DNA of 55,132 bases from Bacillota bacterium (GTDB lineage: Bacteria; Bacillota; Clostridia; Lachnospirales; Lachnospiraceae), in assembly GCA_029226935.1 (NCBI GenBank), contig JAQXYZ010000110.1:1-55132 (forward strand), written 5' to 3'. Positions within the stretch are counted from its first letter, which is position 1, and every line of letters starts with the position of its first letter. The translations under genes were made by a program, and so were the position numbers. The notes beneath the pieces were generated by a model that was not told the origin of the DNA, did no database searches, and saw only the letters and a program-made list of their open reading frames with translations. Of the stretch, positions 32,098-40,864 are shown piece by piece.

Positions 32098-33248
32098 GAT
32101 TTATACACATAGCAGACCTGCACATAGGAAAAGTTGTGAATGATTTTTCTATGCTGGAGGATCAGAAGTTCATACTGATGCAGATTGCTGATATTGCGAA
32201 AGCAAATCAGGTGGATGCGGTTGTGATTGCAGGAGATATTTACGACAGAGCTATTCCCCCGGCAGAAGCGGTAACTTTGTTTGATTGTTTCTTAAATGAA
32301 TTGTCAAAGGCTGAAATTAAAATAATTATGATCAGCGGAAATCACGATTCACCGGAACGTATCAGTTTCGGAGAAGAACTGCTTCGAAAGCAAGGGGTTC
32401 ATATTGCGGGAATACAAAAGGAAACTTTGACCAAGGTAACTTTTTCTGAGCCTCAATGTGAAACAGAGTTTGTGCTACTGCCCTTTTGTAAGCCGGCACA
32501 GCTGGAGGTAAAAACCAGTGAGGAGGCGGTGAAGAAGCAGCTTACGGAATATTGGGAGAAGCAGGAAAATGAGACTGGGGATACAGAGCACAAGAGGAGA
32601 AAGAATCATGTGCTGGTGACGCATTTTTTTGTAACCGACAAAGGAAAGGAACCTGAGCTTTCGGACAGCGAAACTACCATTCATGTGGGTGGACTGGACA
32701 ATGTGGATTTATCAGTGTTTCAGGGGTTTGATTACGTGGCATTGGGACACATTCACAAACCGCAGCAGATTGGAAGCCATCCGGTGTGGTATGCAGGATC
32801 TCCTCTAAAATATTCCTTTGGAGAAACCAATCAGACCAAATCTGTCCTTCAGGTTACCCTGGATGAAACAGGGCTTAAGGAGGTCAACGCCATCCCCTTA
32901 CATCCGCTTCGTGAAATGCGAAAGCTGAAAGGAAGTCTGAAAGAAATTCTTGAAGGAACAGTGGTGTGCGGACAGCAGGATTATTTGCAGGCAATTCTCA
33001 CAGACCAGGGTGAGCTGATTGATCCCATTGGCACAATCCGAAGCAAATACCCAAATGTGATGCAGATTGTAAGGGAAGAAGCCAATGCGGAATCAGATCC
33101 CGGGCAGGAGCTGCGTGGCAGAGCTGCATTGAGAAAAAGAGACCCCATGGTGCTTTTTGAAGATTTTTACAGGGAAGTGCGAGGGCAGGAGCTTTCAGAA
33201 GAAGGTAAAAGAATTGTCACGGATGTAATCAGGGGAACGGAAGAATAA
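32094..33248 (+). CDS. sbcD: Exonuclease SbcCD, nuclease subunit
   Basis: The 384-residue protein is the Mre11-like subunit that cuts hairpins and processes DNA ends. Calcineurin-type metal motifs are all present: FIHIADLHIGK at the start, VIAGDIYDRAIPP, MISGNHDSPERI, HFFVTD in the middle, and VALGHIHKPQ. The C-terminal capping region follows, ending in a helix used to contact SbcC. It overlaps the PHP gene by four bases and is followed after 30 bases by sbcC, the standard partner order. Confidence 0.95.
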   Translation: MRFIHIADLHIGKVVNDFSMLEDQKFILMQIADIAKANQVDAVVIAGDIYDRAIPPAEAVTLFDCFLNELSKAEIKIIMISGNHDSPERISFGEELLRKQGVHIAGIQKETLTKVTFSEPQCETEFVLLPFCKPAQLEVKTSEEAVKKQLTEYWEKQENETGDTEHKRRKNHVLVTHFFVTDKGKEPELSDSETTIHVGGLDNVDLSVFQGFDYVALGHIHKPQQIGSHPVWYAGSPLKYSFGETNQTKSVLQVTLDETGLKEVNAIPLHPLREMRKLKGSLKEILEGTVVCGQQDYLQAILTDQGELIDPIGTIRSKYPNVMQIVREEANAESDPGQELRGRAALRKRDPMVLFEDFYREVRGQELSEEGKRIVTDVIRGTEE

Positions 33249-33278
33249 AAAGCCAGAGAAGAAAGGAACGAAACAGAT

Positions 33279-35894
33279 ATGAAGCCTGTCAGGTTGACCC
33301 TCTGTGGCTGGGGACCTTATAAGGGAAAACAGGAAATTGATTTTGCGGGGTTTAAGCAGAGAGGGCTTTTTTTGATTACCGGACCTACCGGTGCAGGAAA
33401 GACCACCATTTTTGATGCAATCACTTATGCCCTGTATGGAAGTATGAGCGGGGAAATGCGTGAGAAGAACAGCGTGCGAAGCGACTTTGCACAGGCCGAT
33501 ACCCCTACCTATGTGGAACTTTTGATGACACATAATGGCGAGCAGTACAGTATTTACAGAAATCCTGAATATCTACGCCCAAGGAAACGGAAGGTTTCAA
33601 GGGACGATGAGGAAGAGGGATATACCAAAGAAAAGGAGAGGGCTGTTTTTACCGGACCGGATGGGGAGTCTGTGGAGGGCAGCAGCGAGGTAACACGTAA
33701 GGTTCAGGAGCTTTTAAAACTGGACTACCGGCAGTTCAAGCAGCTTTCTATGATTGCACAGGGAGAATTTGCCAGACTTCTGTCGGCATCCCCAGCGGAA
33801 AAAACCAGAATTTTTCGTGAAATATTCAGTACCGCGCCATATGAAAAGATGGCTTCCATACTGAAAGGAAGGGCCTCCGGCGTATATAAGGAGATTATGG
33901 AGTGCCGGTACAAAATGGATGAGAACATTGATCTTCTGGTAAGGGATGGTGTTGTGGAGGAACACAGTGGCAGCTATTACTATGAGGAGATCATTTCTTT
34001 TCTGGAAGAGCAGAAGAAACAAATGGAAGCAGACTGGAGGGAACATCAGAAAATCTGTGATCAGAAGGAGGAACAGGTGCAGGAACTGACTGCCAGAGTT
34101 GCTGAGGCGGAAAGGATGAAAAGTCTGTTTGAAAAGCTTGCCATAGAAAGAACACGCAGACAAAAGCTTTCTCAAAAAAAGGAGGAAATGAAGGAGAAGG
34201 AGAAGCTTTTGCACCAGCAGGAGAAGGCTGCTACCCTAAGGCAGGAGGAACTAAAGCTGCTTGCGGCACAGGAAAAAGTGTCGGTATTGAAAAAGGAAAT
34301 AGGAGCTACGCAGGAGGAAATCAGTGGGCTTTTGGCGCAAAAGCAGACAGAAGAAGACTGTTATGGCAGGCGTGAGGAGACAGAGCTTGCCTATGAGCAG
34401 GAGAAAAGGCTTCGGGAAGAGCAGCGTACACTTAGCCTGGAGCGGAAAAAGGAAGCTGCAAGGGAGGAGGAGCTTCACAGGCTGCAAAAGGAATATCTGG
34501 CAGCAGAACAGAAGGAGGAAACAGCAAAAGATCTTTATGAGCAGGCAGACAGGACCTATCGACATGGAATTGCCGGGATTCTCGGAGAAAGCCTTAAGGA
34601 GGGCGAGCCCTGCCCTGTTTGTGGCTCTCTTCATCATCCCCTGCCCGCAGCACGGAGCACCGAACTGCCTACAGAAGAACAAGTAAAGGAGCTAAAGAGC
34701 AACTTTGAGAAGAAGCAGGCAGAACGCATTGCACTTCATGGACAGACTACGGCAGTTCTGGCGCAGGTGCAGTCGATTGGAGTGCAGATTACAGAAATTG
34801 AAAAAAACTGCGAAATGCTCAAGACCCACAGAAAGACCCGCAGGCAGTCGGTGGCAGACTATATTGACAGTCATGAGGAACAGGAATTCAGAGGTTTCAT
34901 CAGTAAATATGAGCAAAGGCTGGCAGTGTTGGATGAAAAGCAAAAGCAGTTAAGCGGACGCAAGGAAGAATTGAGTTTTGCAGAAAAAATTCTTCATCAG
35001 GATGAAGATGCGTTTGCCAAAAGACTGGAGGAAGCAGGTTTTATATCAGAAGAGGATTATCATAATAGTCTTGCAGAGGATAGGAAGGTTGCCCTGCTGC
35101 GTAAAGAATTACAGGATTACCTGCAGGACTGCCGTCTGTGTGATGAGATGCTTGCCCACCTGGAAGAGGAGACAGGGAAAGGAAAACCTGAGGAAACAGA
35201 CTCTCTAAAGGAGCAGCTTTGCCAGACGGTACAGGAGAAAAGGAACCTTACCGATAGGATGATGAAGCTTAATGGAACGCTGCAAAGCATCAAAAAAGGA
35301 CTTGTCTCCCTGAAAGAAAAACAAAGGCAGCTTTCCGGACTTATGGAAAGCTACAGCCTGTTAAAGGATTTAGACGATGCTGCAAATGGGAATAATAAAA
35401 AGAGGCTGGTATTTGAACAATATGTGCTGGCAGCTTACTTTGAAGATATTCTTTGTGCAGCAAATATCCGTCTTAGGCTGATGAGTGGTGGAAGATATGA
35501 ACTGCGTCGCGTAGAGCAGATTTCGGATGGACGCAGCAAGGACAATCTGGAAATGGAAGTTATGGATTATTATACAGGAAAATACAGGTCAGTGAAGACC
35601 TTGTCCGGAGGGGAGACTTTTAAGGCATCACTGGCTCTTGCACTTGGGATGAGCGATGTGGTACAGGCAGAAAGTGGAGGCAGGAGAGTGGAAGCGCTCT
35701 TTATTGACGAGGGATTTGGAAGCCTTGACGGGGAATCTCTTGAACAGGCGTGTCTGACCCTGCAGAGCTTAGTGGAAAAGGATCGGCTGATTGGTATTAT
35801 TTCCCATGTGCCGGAATTGGCGGAAAAGATAGGAAATCAGATTCAAATTCATAAAACAAATGCTGGAAGTACAGCCTTGGTTATGCTATCCTAG
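33279..35894 (+). CDS. sbcC: Exonuclease SbcCD, ATPase subunit
   Basis: The 871-residue protein is a Rad50/SMC-like ATPase. The N-terminal Walker A is in ITGPTGAGKTTIFDAITYAL (about residues 31-50). Long coiled-coil arms (heavy in E, K, Q and L) run from about 180 to 430 and 470 to 700. The zinc hook CPVC is at residues 445-448 within GEPCPVCGSLHHP. The C-terminal part has the signature TLSGGETFKASLALALG and Walker B ALFIDEGFGSLD. It is shorter than E. coli SbcC (over 1000 residues), mainly through shorter coiled coils. It works with SbcD at DNA ends. Length and motifs show an intact gene. Confidence 0.95.
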   Translation: MKPVRLTLCGWGPYKGKQEIDFAGFKQRGLFLITGPTGAGKTTIFDAITYALYGSMSGEMREKNSVRSDFAQADTPTYVELLMTHNGEQYSIYRNPEYLRPRKRKVSRDDEEEGYTKEKERAVFTGPDGESVEGSSEVTRKVQELLKLDYRQFKQLSMIAQGEFARLLSASPAEKTRIFREIFSTAPYEKMASILKGRASGVYKEIMECRYKMDENIDLLVRDGVVEEHSGSYYYEEIISFLEEQKKQMEADWREHQKICDQKEEQVQELTARVAEAERMKSLFEKLAIERTRRQKLSQKKEEMKEKEKLLHQQEKAATLRQEELKLLAAQEKVSVLKKEIGATQEEISGLLAQKQTEEDCYGRREETELAYEQEKRLREEQRTLSLERKKEAAREEELHRLQKEYLAAEQKEETAKDLYEQADRTYRHGIAGILGESLKEGEPCPVCGSLHHPLPAARSTELPTEEQVKELKSNFEKKQAERIALHGQTTAVLAQVQSIGVQITEIEKNCEMLKTHRKTRRQSVADYIDSHEEQEFRGFISKYEQRLAVLDEKQKQLSGRKEELSFAEKILHQDEDAFAKRLEEAGFISEEDYHNSLAEDRKVALLRKELQDYLQDCRLCDEMLAHLEEETGKGKPEETDSLKEQLCQTVQEKRNLTDRMMKLNGTLQSIKKGLVSLKEKQRQLSGLMESYSLLKDLDDAANGNNKKRLVFEQYVLAAYFEDILCAANIRLRLMSGGRYELRRVEQISDGRSKDNLEMEVMDYYTGKYRSVKTLSGGETFKASLALALGMSDVVQAESGGRRVEALFIDEGFGSLDGESLEQACLTLQSLVEKDRLIGIISHVPELAEKIGNQIQIHKTNAGSTALVMLS

Positions 35895-35915
35895 TATACA
35901 GTGGAGGTGTTAGAT

Positions 35916-37319
35916 ATGGAAAATAAATTTGATGTAATTATCATTGGTGCAGGTCCCGGTGGAATCTTTTGTGCCTATGAGTTGATGGATAAGAAAAAAG
36001 ATTTAAGAGTGCTTATGATAGAAAAGGGACGTTCCATAGAGAAGAGACAATGCCCTAAACGTGTAACGAAGCAGTGCGTAGGCTGTAAGCCCTGTTCTAT
36101 TACCACAGGTTTTGCGGGAGCAGGGGCTTTTTCTGACGGAAAGCTTTCCCTTTCTCCTGACGTAGGAGGAAATCTGCCTGAAATTCTGGGCTACGATGAG
36201 ACCGAAAAGCTGATCGGGGAATCTGACCAGATTTATCTGAAATTCGGAGCAGATACCAGTGTTTATGGTGTGGATAAGCAGACGGAAATCCGGGAAATCC
36301 GTAAAAAGGCAATCAATGCAAATTTAAAGCTGGTAGAGTGCCCAATCCGCCATCTGGGAACAGAGGAAGGATACAAGATTTATGAAAAACTTCAGCATCA
36401 TCTGGAAGCTCAGGGTGTGACCATTCAGTTCAACACTATGGTAACCGAACTTCTGGTAGAAGACGGAAAGGCTGTGGGCATCAGGACGGATAAGGGCGAA
36501 GCATACTATGCGGGTGAGATTGTTTCTGCGGTAGGTCGTGAAGGCGCTGACTGGTTTAAAGATAAATGCGAGGAAATTGGAATCGAGACGACTCCCGGTA
36601 CCGTGGATATTGGTGTCAGAGTAGAGGTAAGGGATGAAGTGATGCAATTCCTGAACGAAAACCTCTATGAAGCAAAGTTAATCTATCATACTCCTACCTT
36701 CGATGACAAGGTAAGAACCTTCTGTACCAATCCCTCCGGCGAGGTGGCTACAGAATATTATGAAGGCGGACTTGCGGTGGTTAATGGTCATGCTTATAAA
36801 TCAAAGGATTATAAGACGAATAATACCAATTTTGCGATTTTGGTCAGCAAGAATTTTACGAAACCTTTTAAGACACCGATTGAATATGGCAAGCATATTG
36901 CCCAGCTTTCCAACATGCTCTGCGGAGGCAAGATACTGGTGCAGACCTTTGGCGATTTTAAGAGAGGGAGAAGGACTACGGAAGAGCGTCTTTGCCGTAA
37001 CAATCTCATCCCTACTTTGAAGGATGCGGTTCCCGGTGATCTTTCACTTGTATTCCCTCACAGAATTATGGTGGATATAGAGGAGATGCTGATTGCACTG
37101 GATAAGATCACGCCCGGCATTGCTGCGGACGAAACACTGCTTTATGGTGTGGAGGTCAAATTCTATTCCAACAAGGTAATCGTAAACAGGGATTTTGAGA
37201 CCAGCATCAGTGGGCTTCGTGCCATTGGTGATGGCGCAGGAGTGACCAGAGGTCTCCAGCAGGCATCGGCAAACGGTATCAGCGTAGCAAGAAGTATCCT
37301 GAGAAAGATGGAAGCATGA
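35916..37319 (+). CDS. FAD-dependent NAD(P) oxidoreductase (COG2509-type)
   Basis: The 467-residue flavoprotein starts FDVIIIGAGPGGIFCAYEL, the dinucleotide-binding fold. A cysteine cluster (C-x8-C-x2-C-x2-C, in CPKRVTKQCVGCKPC, about residues 48-62) and GFAGAGAFSDGKLSL follow. The C-terminal GDGAGVTRGLQQASANGISVA is the second FAD contact. This pattern matches uncharacterised dehydrogenases of the HI0933/COG2509 kind. The substrate is unknown. ATG 35916 has GGAGGTG 6 bases upstream, and GTG 35901 is an unlikely upstream start. The stop overlaps the next start as ATGA. The cysteines could bind a metal or an iron-sulfur centre. Confidence 0.8.
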   Translation: MENKFDVIIIGAGPGGIFCAYELMDKKKDLRVLMIEKGRSIEKRQCPKRVTKQCVGCKPCSITTGFAGAGAFSDGKLSLSPDVGGNLPEILGYDETEKLIGESDQIYLKFGADTSVYGVDKQTEIREIRKKAINANLKLVECPIRHLGTEEGYKIYEKLQHHLEAQGVTIQFNTMVTELLVEDGKAVGIRTDKGEAYYAGEIVSAVGREGADWFKDKCEEIGIETTPGTVDIGVRVEVRDEVMQFLNENLYEAKLIYHTPTFDDKVRTFCTNPSGEVATEYYEGGLAVVNGHAYKSKDYKTNNTNFAILVSKNFTKPFKTPIEYGKHIAQLSNMLCGGKILVQTFGDFKRGRRTTEERLCRNNLIPTLKDAVPGDLSLVFPHRIMVDIEEMLIALDKITPGIAADETLLYGVEVKFYSNKVIVNRDFETSISGLRAIGDGAGVTRGLQQASANGISVARSILRKMEA

Positions 37320-38371
37320 AAAAGGCAAAAAAAATTATTTTACTGATTTTGTGCAGCTTACTGCTTTTAGAGATAACGGGATGTGGAAAATCAGGGGCGA
37401 AAACCAAACTTGTGCTGACCACAGGATTTAGAAAAAATGAAATCTTTCGTATTGAGAGCATGTCATGCACTCTGCCGGAAATCATGGTATATCTGACCAA
37501 TGCACAGAACCAATATGAAAGTGTATACGGCAGGGAAATATGGGAAACCGATTTAAACGGTATCACGCTGGAAGAGAGTGTGAAGGAAACAGTGCTTGCC
37601 CAGCTGGCGCAGATCAAAACGATGAATCTGCTTGCCAGAGAGCATGGAGTATCATTAGATGAGTCGGAGATGGAAACAGTTGCTGCTGCCGCTGCTGATT
37701 ATTATGGGGAACTAAATGAGGCAGAACGGGAAAGCATGCAGGTTACGGAGGAAACGATTGCCAATCTGTATGCAGAGTTTGCTGTTGCCAATAAGGTGTA
37801 TGAGTATATCATCAGGGACATTAACCCGGAGATCAGTGATGATGAGGCAAGGACAATCACCGTACAGCATATTTTGATTAAGACCTATGCACTGGATGGA
37901 ACAGGCAAAAAGATTGCGTATACAGAGTCTGCCAAAGAGGATGCAAGGAGCCGGGCGGAAGAAGTTTTAAAGCTTGCAAGGCAGGAAAATGCGGATTTTG
38001 AAGAACTGGCACTTGCGTATAGTGAGGGAGACGGAATTACCTGGTCTTTTGGCAAAGGCGAAACAGAGAAGAACTTTGAGGAAGCAGCCTTTCAGCTGGA
38101 AAAGGGAGAAATCAGTGACATTATTGAAACGGAATACGGCTACCACATCATAAAATGTATCAGTACCTTTAACAGAGAAGAGACGGATGCGAATAAGGTT
38201 CAAATTATAGAAAAACGTAAAGAAGAGGTGTTCGGGCAGGAGTATGATGCGTTTGTGGAATCTCTTACAAGAACCTTGAATGAGGAGCTTTGGGAGAGTG
38301 TTTCCTTTATCGAAAATGAAGAGGTAAATACCAGAGATTTCTTTGATATTTATAATAAACATTTTAGTTAA
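37316..38371 (+). CDS. PrsA-like peptidyl-prolyl isomerase lipoprotein
   Basis: The 351-residue lipoprotein has a signal peptide ending in lipobox ITGC (about residues 20-23). An SurA/PrsA-type N-terminal helical region follows. Then comes a parvulin rotamase domain: ITVQHILIKTYA, ADFEELALAYSEGDGITWSFGKGE, FEEAAFQLEKGEISDIIETEYGYHIIKC. A C-terminal helical extension is last. Such proteins fold exported proteins between membrane and wall. It overlaps the FAD oxidoreductase gene by four bases. No terminator is obvious in the gap, and the CIRCE operator of htpG follows about 55 bases later. Confidence 0.9.
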   Translation: MKKAKKIILLILCSLLLLEITGCGKSGAKTKLVLTTGFRKNEIFRIESMSCTLPEIMVYLTNAQNQYESVYGREIWETDLNGITLEESVKETVLAQLAQIKTMNLLAREHGVSLDESEMETVAAAAADYYGELNEAERESMQVTEETIANLYAEFAVANKVYEYIIRDINPEISDDEARTITVQHILIKTYALDGTGKKIAYTESAKEDARSRAEEVLKLARQENADFEELALAYSEGDGITWSFGKGETEKNFEEAAFQLEKGEISDIIETEYGYHIIKCISTFNREETDANKVQIIEKRKEEVFGQEYDAFVESLTRTLNEELWESVSFIENEEVNTRDFFDIYNKHFS

Positions 38372-38424
38372 TAAAAAATTTAGAATTATAAAAAGCCCGA
38401 AAATACAATGATTTCAGAAAATTA

Positions 38425-38451
38425 TTAGCACTCATTTCAAATGAGTGCTAA
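38425..38451 (+). promoter_or_regulatory. CIRCE operator (HrcA site)
   Basis: TTAGCACTC and GAGTGCTAA are separated by exactly nine bases, a perfect match to the CIRCE consensus bound by the HrcA repressor. It lies 7 bases upstream of the -35 of the htpG promoter, so htpG is expected to be released on heat shock. Confidence 0.95.
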
Positions 38452-38458
38452 TTTTGTC

Positions 38459-38487
38459 TTGACTTTTAGATGAAAGGGAACTACACT
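38459..38487 (+). promoter_or_regulatory. htpG sigma-A promoter
   Basis: TTGACT (-35, 38459-38464) and TACACT (-10, 38482-38487) are spaced by 17 bases directly after the CIRCE. The predicted start leaves a leader of about 45 bases. Confidence 0.7.
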
Positions 38488-38540
38488 TTATTTTAGTTCA
38501 TAGAAATATACGAAAAGGATTGAAAAAGGAGTGATCAATC

Positions 38541-40631
38541 GTGGCAGAGAAACACGGAAGCTTATCTATTAACAGTGAAAACATATTCCCAATTATCAAG
38601 AAATGGCTGTATTCAGACCATGATATTTTTTTCAGGGAATTAATTTCCAATGGCTGTGATGCCATTACCAAGTTAAAGAAACTTGATATGATGGGAGAGT
38701 ATTCCTTACCGGAGGACTATAAAGGGAAGATTCAGGTGCTTGTGAATCCGGAAGAAAAAACCCTGAAGTTTATCGATAATGGTATCGGAATGACGGCCGA
38801 TGAGGTGGAGGAATATATCAATCAGATTGCTTTTTCAGGAGCAACAGACTTTATCGAAAAATATAAGGATAAGACCAATGAGGATCAGATCATCGGTCAT
38901 TTTGGTCTTGGTTTTTATTCCGCATTCATGGTAGCTGATGAGGTTCATATTGATACCCTTTCATGGAAAGAAGATGCCAAGCCGGTACATTGGGAATGCG
39001 ACGGCGGAACAGAGTTTGACATGAAGGAAGGGGACAGAACAGAGGTAGGTACCACTATTACCCTTTTTGTCAATGAAGACGTACTGGAGTTTTGTAACGA
39101 ATACAAGGCAAGAGAAGTAATTAAGAAGTATTGTTCCTTCATGCCTACGGAAATTTATCTTTCCAAAGAAAATACCAAGGAAACCCAGACCATTGATGCA
39201 GATGAGAAGCTGGATACCGATACGGTAGTAGAAGAAATTAAGCCTGAGAAGGAAGAGGATAAATTAAGATACAAGATTATCAAACGTCCTGAACTTTTGA
39301 ATGAAACCCAGCCTCTTTGGATGAAGCATCCGAATGAGTGTACCAGGGAAGAATATCTGGATTTCTACCGCAAGGTATTTCAGGATTACAAGGAGCCTTT
39401 ATTCTGGATCCATTTAAATATGGATTATCCTTTTAACTTAAAGGGCATATTGTACTTCCCTAAGATTAATATGGAGTATGAATCCATTGAAGGAGTTATT
39501 AAGCTTTATAACAATCAGGTGTTCATTGCGGACAATATCAAGGAAGTCATTCCTGAATTCCTGATGTTGTTAAAGGGCGTCATTGATTGTCCTGACCTGC
39601 CCTTAAATGTATCAAGAAGCGCGCTTCAGAATGATGGATTTGTAAAGAAAATTTCTGATTATATTACCAAGAAGGTGGCAGATAAGCTTTCCGGTATGTG
39701 TAAGACAGAAAAAGAAGAGTACGACAAATACTGGGATGATATCAGTCCCTTCATCAAGTTCGGATGCCTTAAGGATGACAAGTTCTGTGAGAAGATGACA
39801 GACTATATCCTGTTCAAGAATCTGGACGGTAAATATCTGACACTTCCCGAATGTCTTGAGGTCAATAAGATTGACCCGGATGAGATTTCCGAGGAGGAGC
39901 AGAAGGATGGCGATTCTGATACCGCAGAAAAGGCAGAGGCCGAAGTAGTGGATGAAGACGGTAATGTGGTAACTCAGGATTCAGACGATGAAGCGGAAGC
40001 TGAAGAGGAAGAAAAGAAGGAAAAGGTCATTTACTATGTAACAGATGAGAAGCAGCAGAGCCAGTACATCAGCATGTTTAAGGCGGCTAAGATGGATGCT
40101 GTCATCCTGACGCACAACATTGACCAGCCTTTCATCTCTCAGCTGGAAGCTAAGAATGAAGGTATTAAATTCCAGAGAATTGATGCGGATCTGACAGATA
40201 CCTTTAAAGCCAAGACAAGCAAGAAGGCAGAAAAGGAACTTGAGGAAGCAGCGGATGCAATCGGAAAGGTAATGAAGAAAGTTCTTAAGAAAGATAAGAT
40301 TACCATCAAGGTTGAAAAGCTGAAAAACAAGAAGATTTCTTCCATGATTACTCTTTCAGAGGAAAGCAGAAGAATGCAGGATATGATGAAGATGTATTCG
40401 ATGCCGGGCATGGATATGGGCGGTTTCGGAAAAGAAGGAGAAACTCTGATATTAAATGCAAATCATCCTTTGGTACAGTATATTATGGAGCATACGGAAG
40501 GCGATAACGTAAATATGATCTGTGAACAGCTCTATGACCTTGCATTGTTGCAGCATGCACCTCTTGAACCCGAGGCAATGAGCAAATTTGTGGCAAGAAG
40601 CAATGACATTATGATGCTGCTGACCAAATAA
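38541..40631 (+). CDS. htpG: Molecular chaperone HtpG (bacterial Hsp90)
   Basis: The 696-residue ATP-driven chaperone has the N-terminal GHKL ATPase: ELISNGCDAITKLKK (Mg/ATP asparagine), FIDNGIGMTADEV, and GHFGLGFYSAFMVAD. The middle domain has LNVSRSALQNDGFVKKI with the catalytic-loop arginine. The N-terminal helix is unusual (WLYSDHDIFFREL). An acidic, low-complexity stretch of about 45 residues (about 452-496, rich in E and D) is inserted just before KVIYYVTDEKQQ in the middle domain. The C-terminal dimer domain is present. GTG 38541 has AAGGAG 9 bases upstream. The gene follows a CIRCE and a sigma-A promoter and ends at a strong terminator, so it is a single-gene heat-shock unit. Confidence 0.95.
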   Translation: MAEKHGSLSINSENIFPIIKKWLYSDHDIFFRELISNGCDAITKLKKLDMMGEYSLPEDYKGKIQVLVNPEEKTLKFIDNGIGMTADEVEEYINQIAFSGATDFIEKYKDKTNEDQIIGHFGLGFYSAFMVADEVHIDTLSWKEDAKPVHWECDGGTEFDMKEGDRTEVGTTITLFVNEDVLEFCNEYKAREVIKKYCSFMPTEIYLSKENTKETQTIDADEKLDTDTVVEEIKPEKEEDKLRYKIIKRPELLNETQPLWMKHPNECTREEYLDFYRKVFQDYKEPLFWIHLNMDYPFNLKGILYFPKINMEYESIEGVIKLYNNQVFIADNIKEVIPEFLMLLKGVIDCPDLPLNVSRSALQNDGFVKKISDYITKKVADKLSGMCKTEKEEYDKYWDDISPFIKFGCLKDDKFCEKMTDYILFKNLDGKYLTLPECLEVNKIDPDEISEEEQKDGDSDTAEKAEAEVVDEDGNVVTQDSDDEAEAEEEEKKEKVIYYVTDEKQQSQYISMFKAAKMDAVILTHNIDQPFISQLEAKNEGIKFQRIDADLTDTFKAKTSKKAEKELEEAADAIGKVMKKVLKKDKITIKVEKLKNKKISSMITLSEESRRMQDMMKMYSMPGMDMGGFGKEGETLILNANHPLVQYIMEHTEGDNVNMICEQLYDLALLQHAPLEPEAMSKFVARSNDIMMLLTK

Positions 40632-40660
40632 AAAAGTTAGTGTGACGCAATAAAATATGG

Positions 40661-40706
40661 ATACCCCTGCATGATACATGTTCCGTGTAGATGCAGGGGT
40701 ATTTTC
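40661..40706 (+). terminator. Intrinsic terminator after htpG
   Basis: ATACCCCTGCAT (40661-40672) pairs perfectly with ATGCAGGGGTAT (40691-40702), followed by TTTC. The 18-base loop is A/T-rich. Confidence 0.75.
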
Positions 40707-40784
40707 ACAATAAACCAAGTGCCATATGCAATCTCTTTTTTTGGGTGGCTGTGCGACAGCAAGGTATATACGGCAATTTCAGTA

Positions 40785-40814
40785 GTGACACTGGACCATA
40801 TTCCATAGTATAAT
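40785..40814 (+). promoter_or_regulatory. Promoter for the DUF5722-like gene
   Basis: GTGACA (40785-40790) and a perfect TATAAT (40809-40814) are 18 bases apart. They lie in the gap after the htpG terminator and about 50 bases before the chosen ATG. Confidence 0.55.
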
Positions 40815-40864
40815 GAAACAAGCGCATTTGTGCGATGAACAAAAGAAAATGGCAGGGTGGGAAA

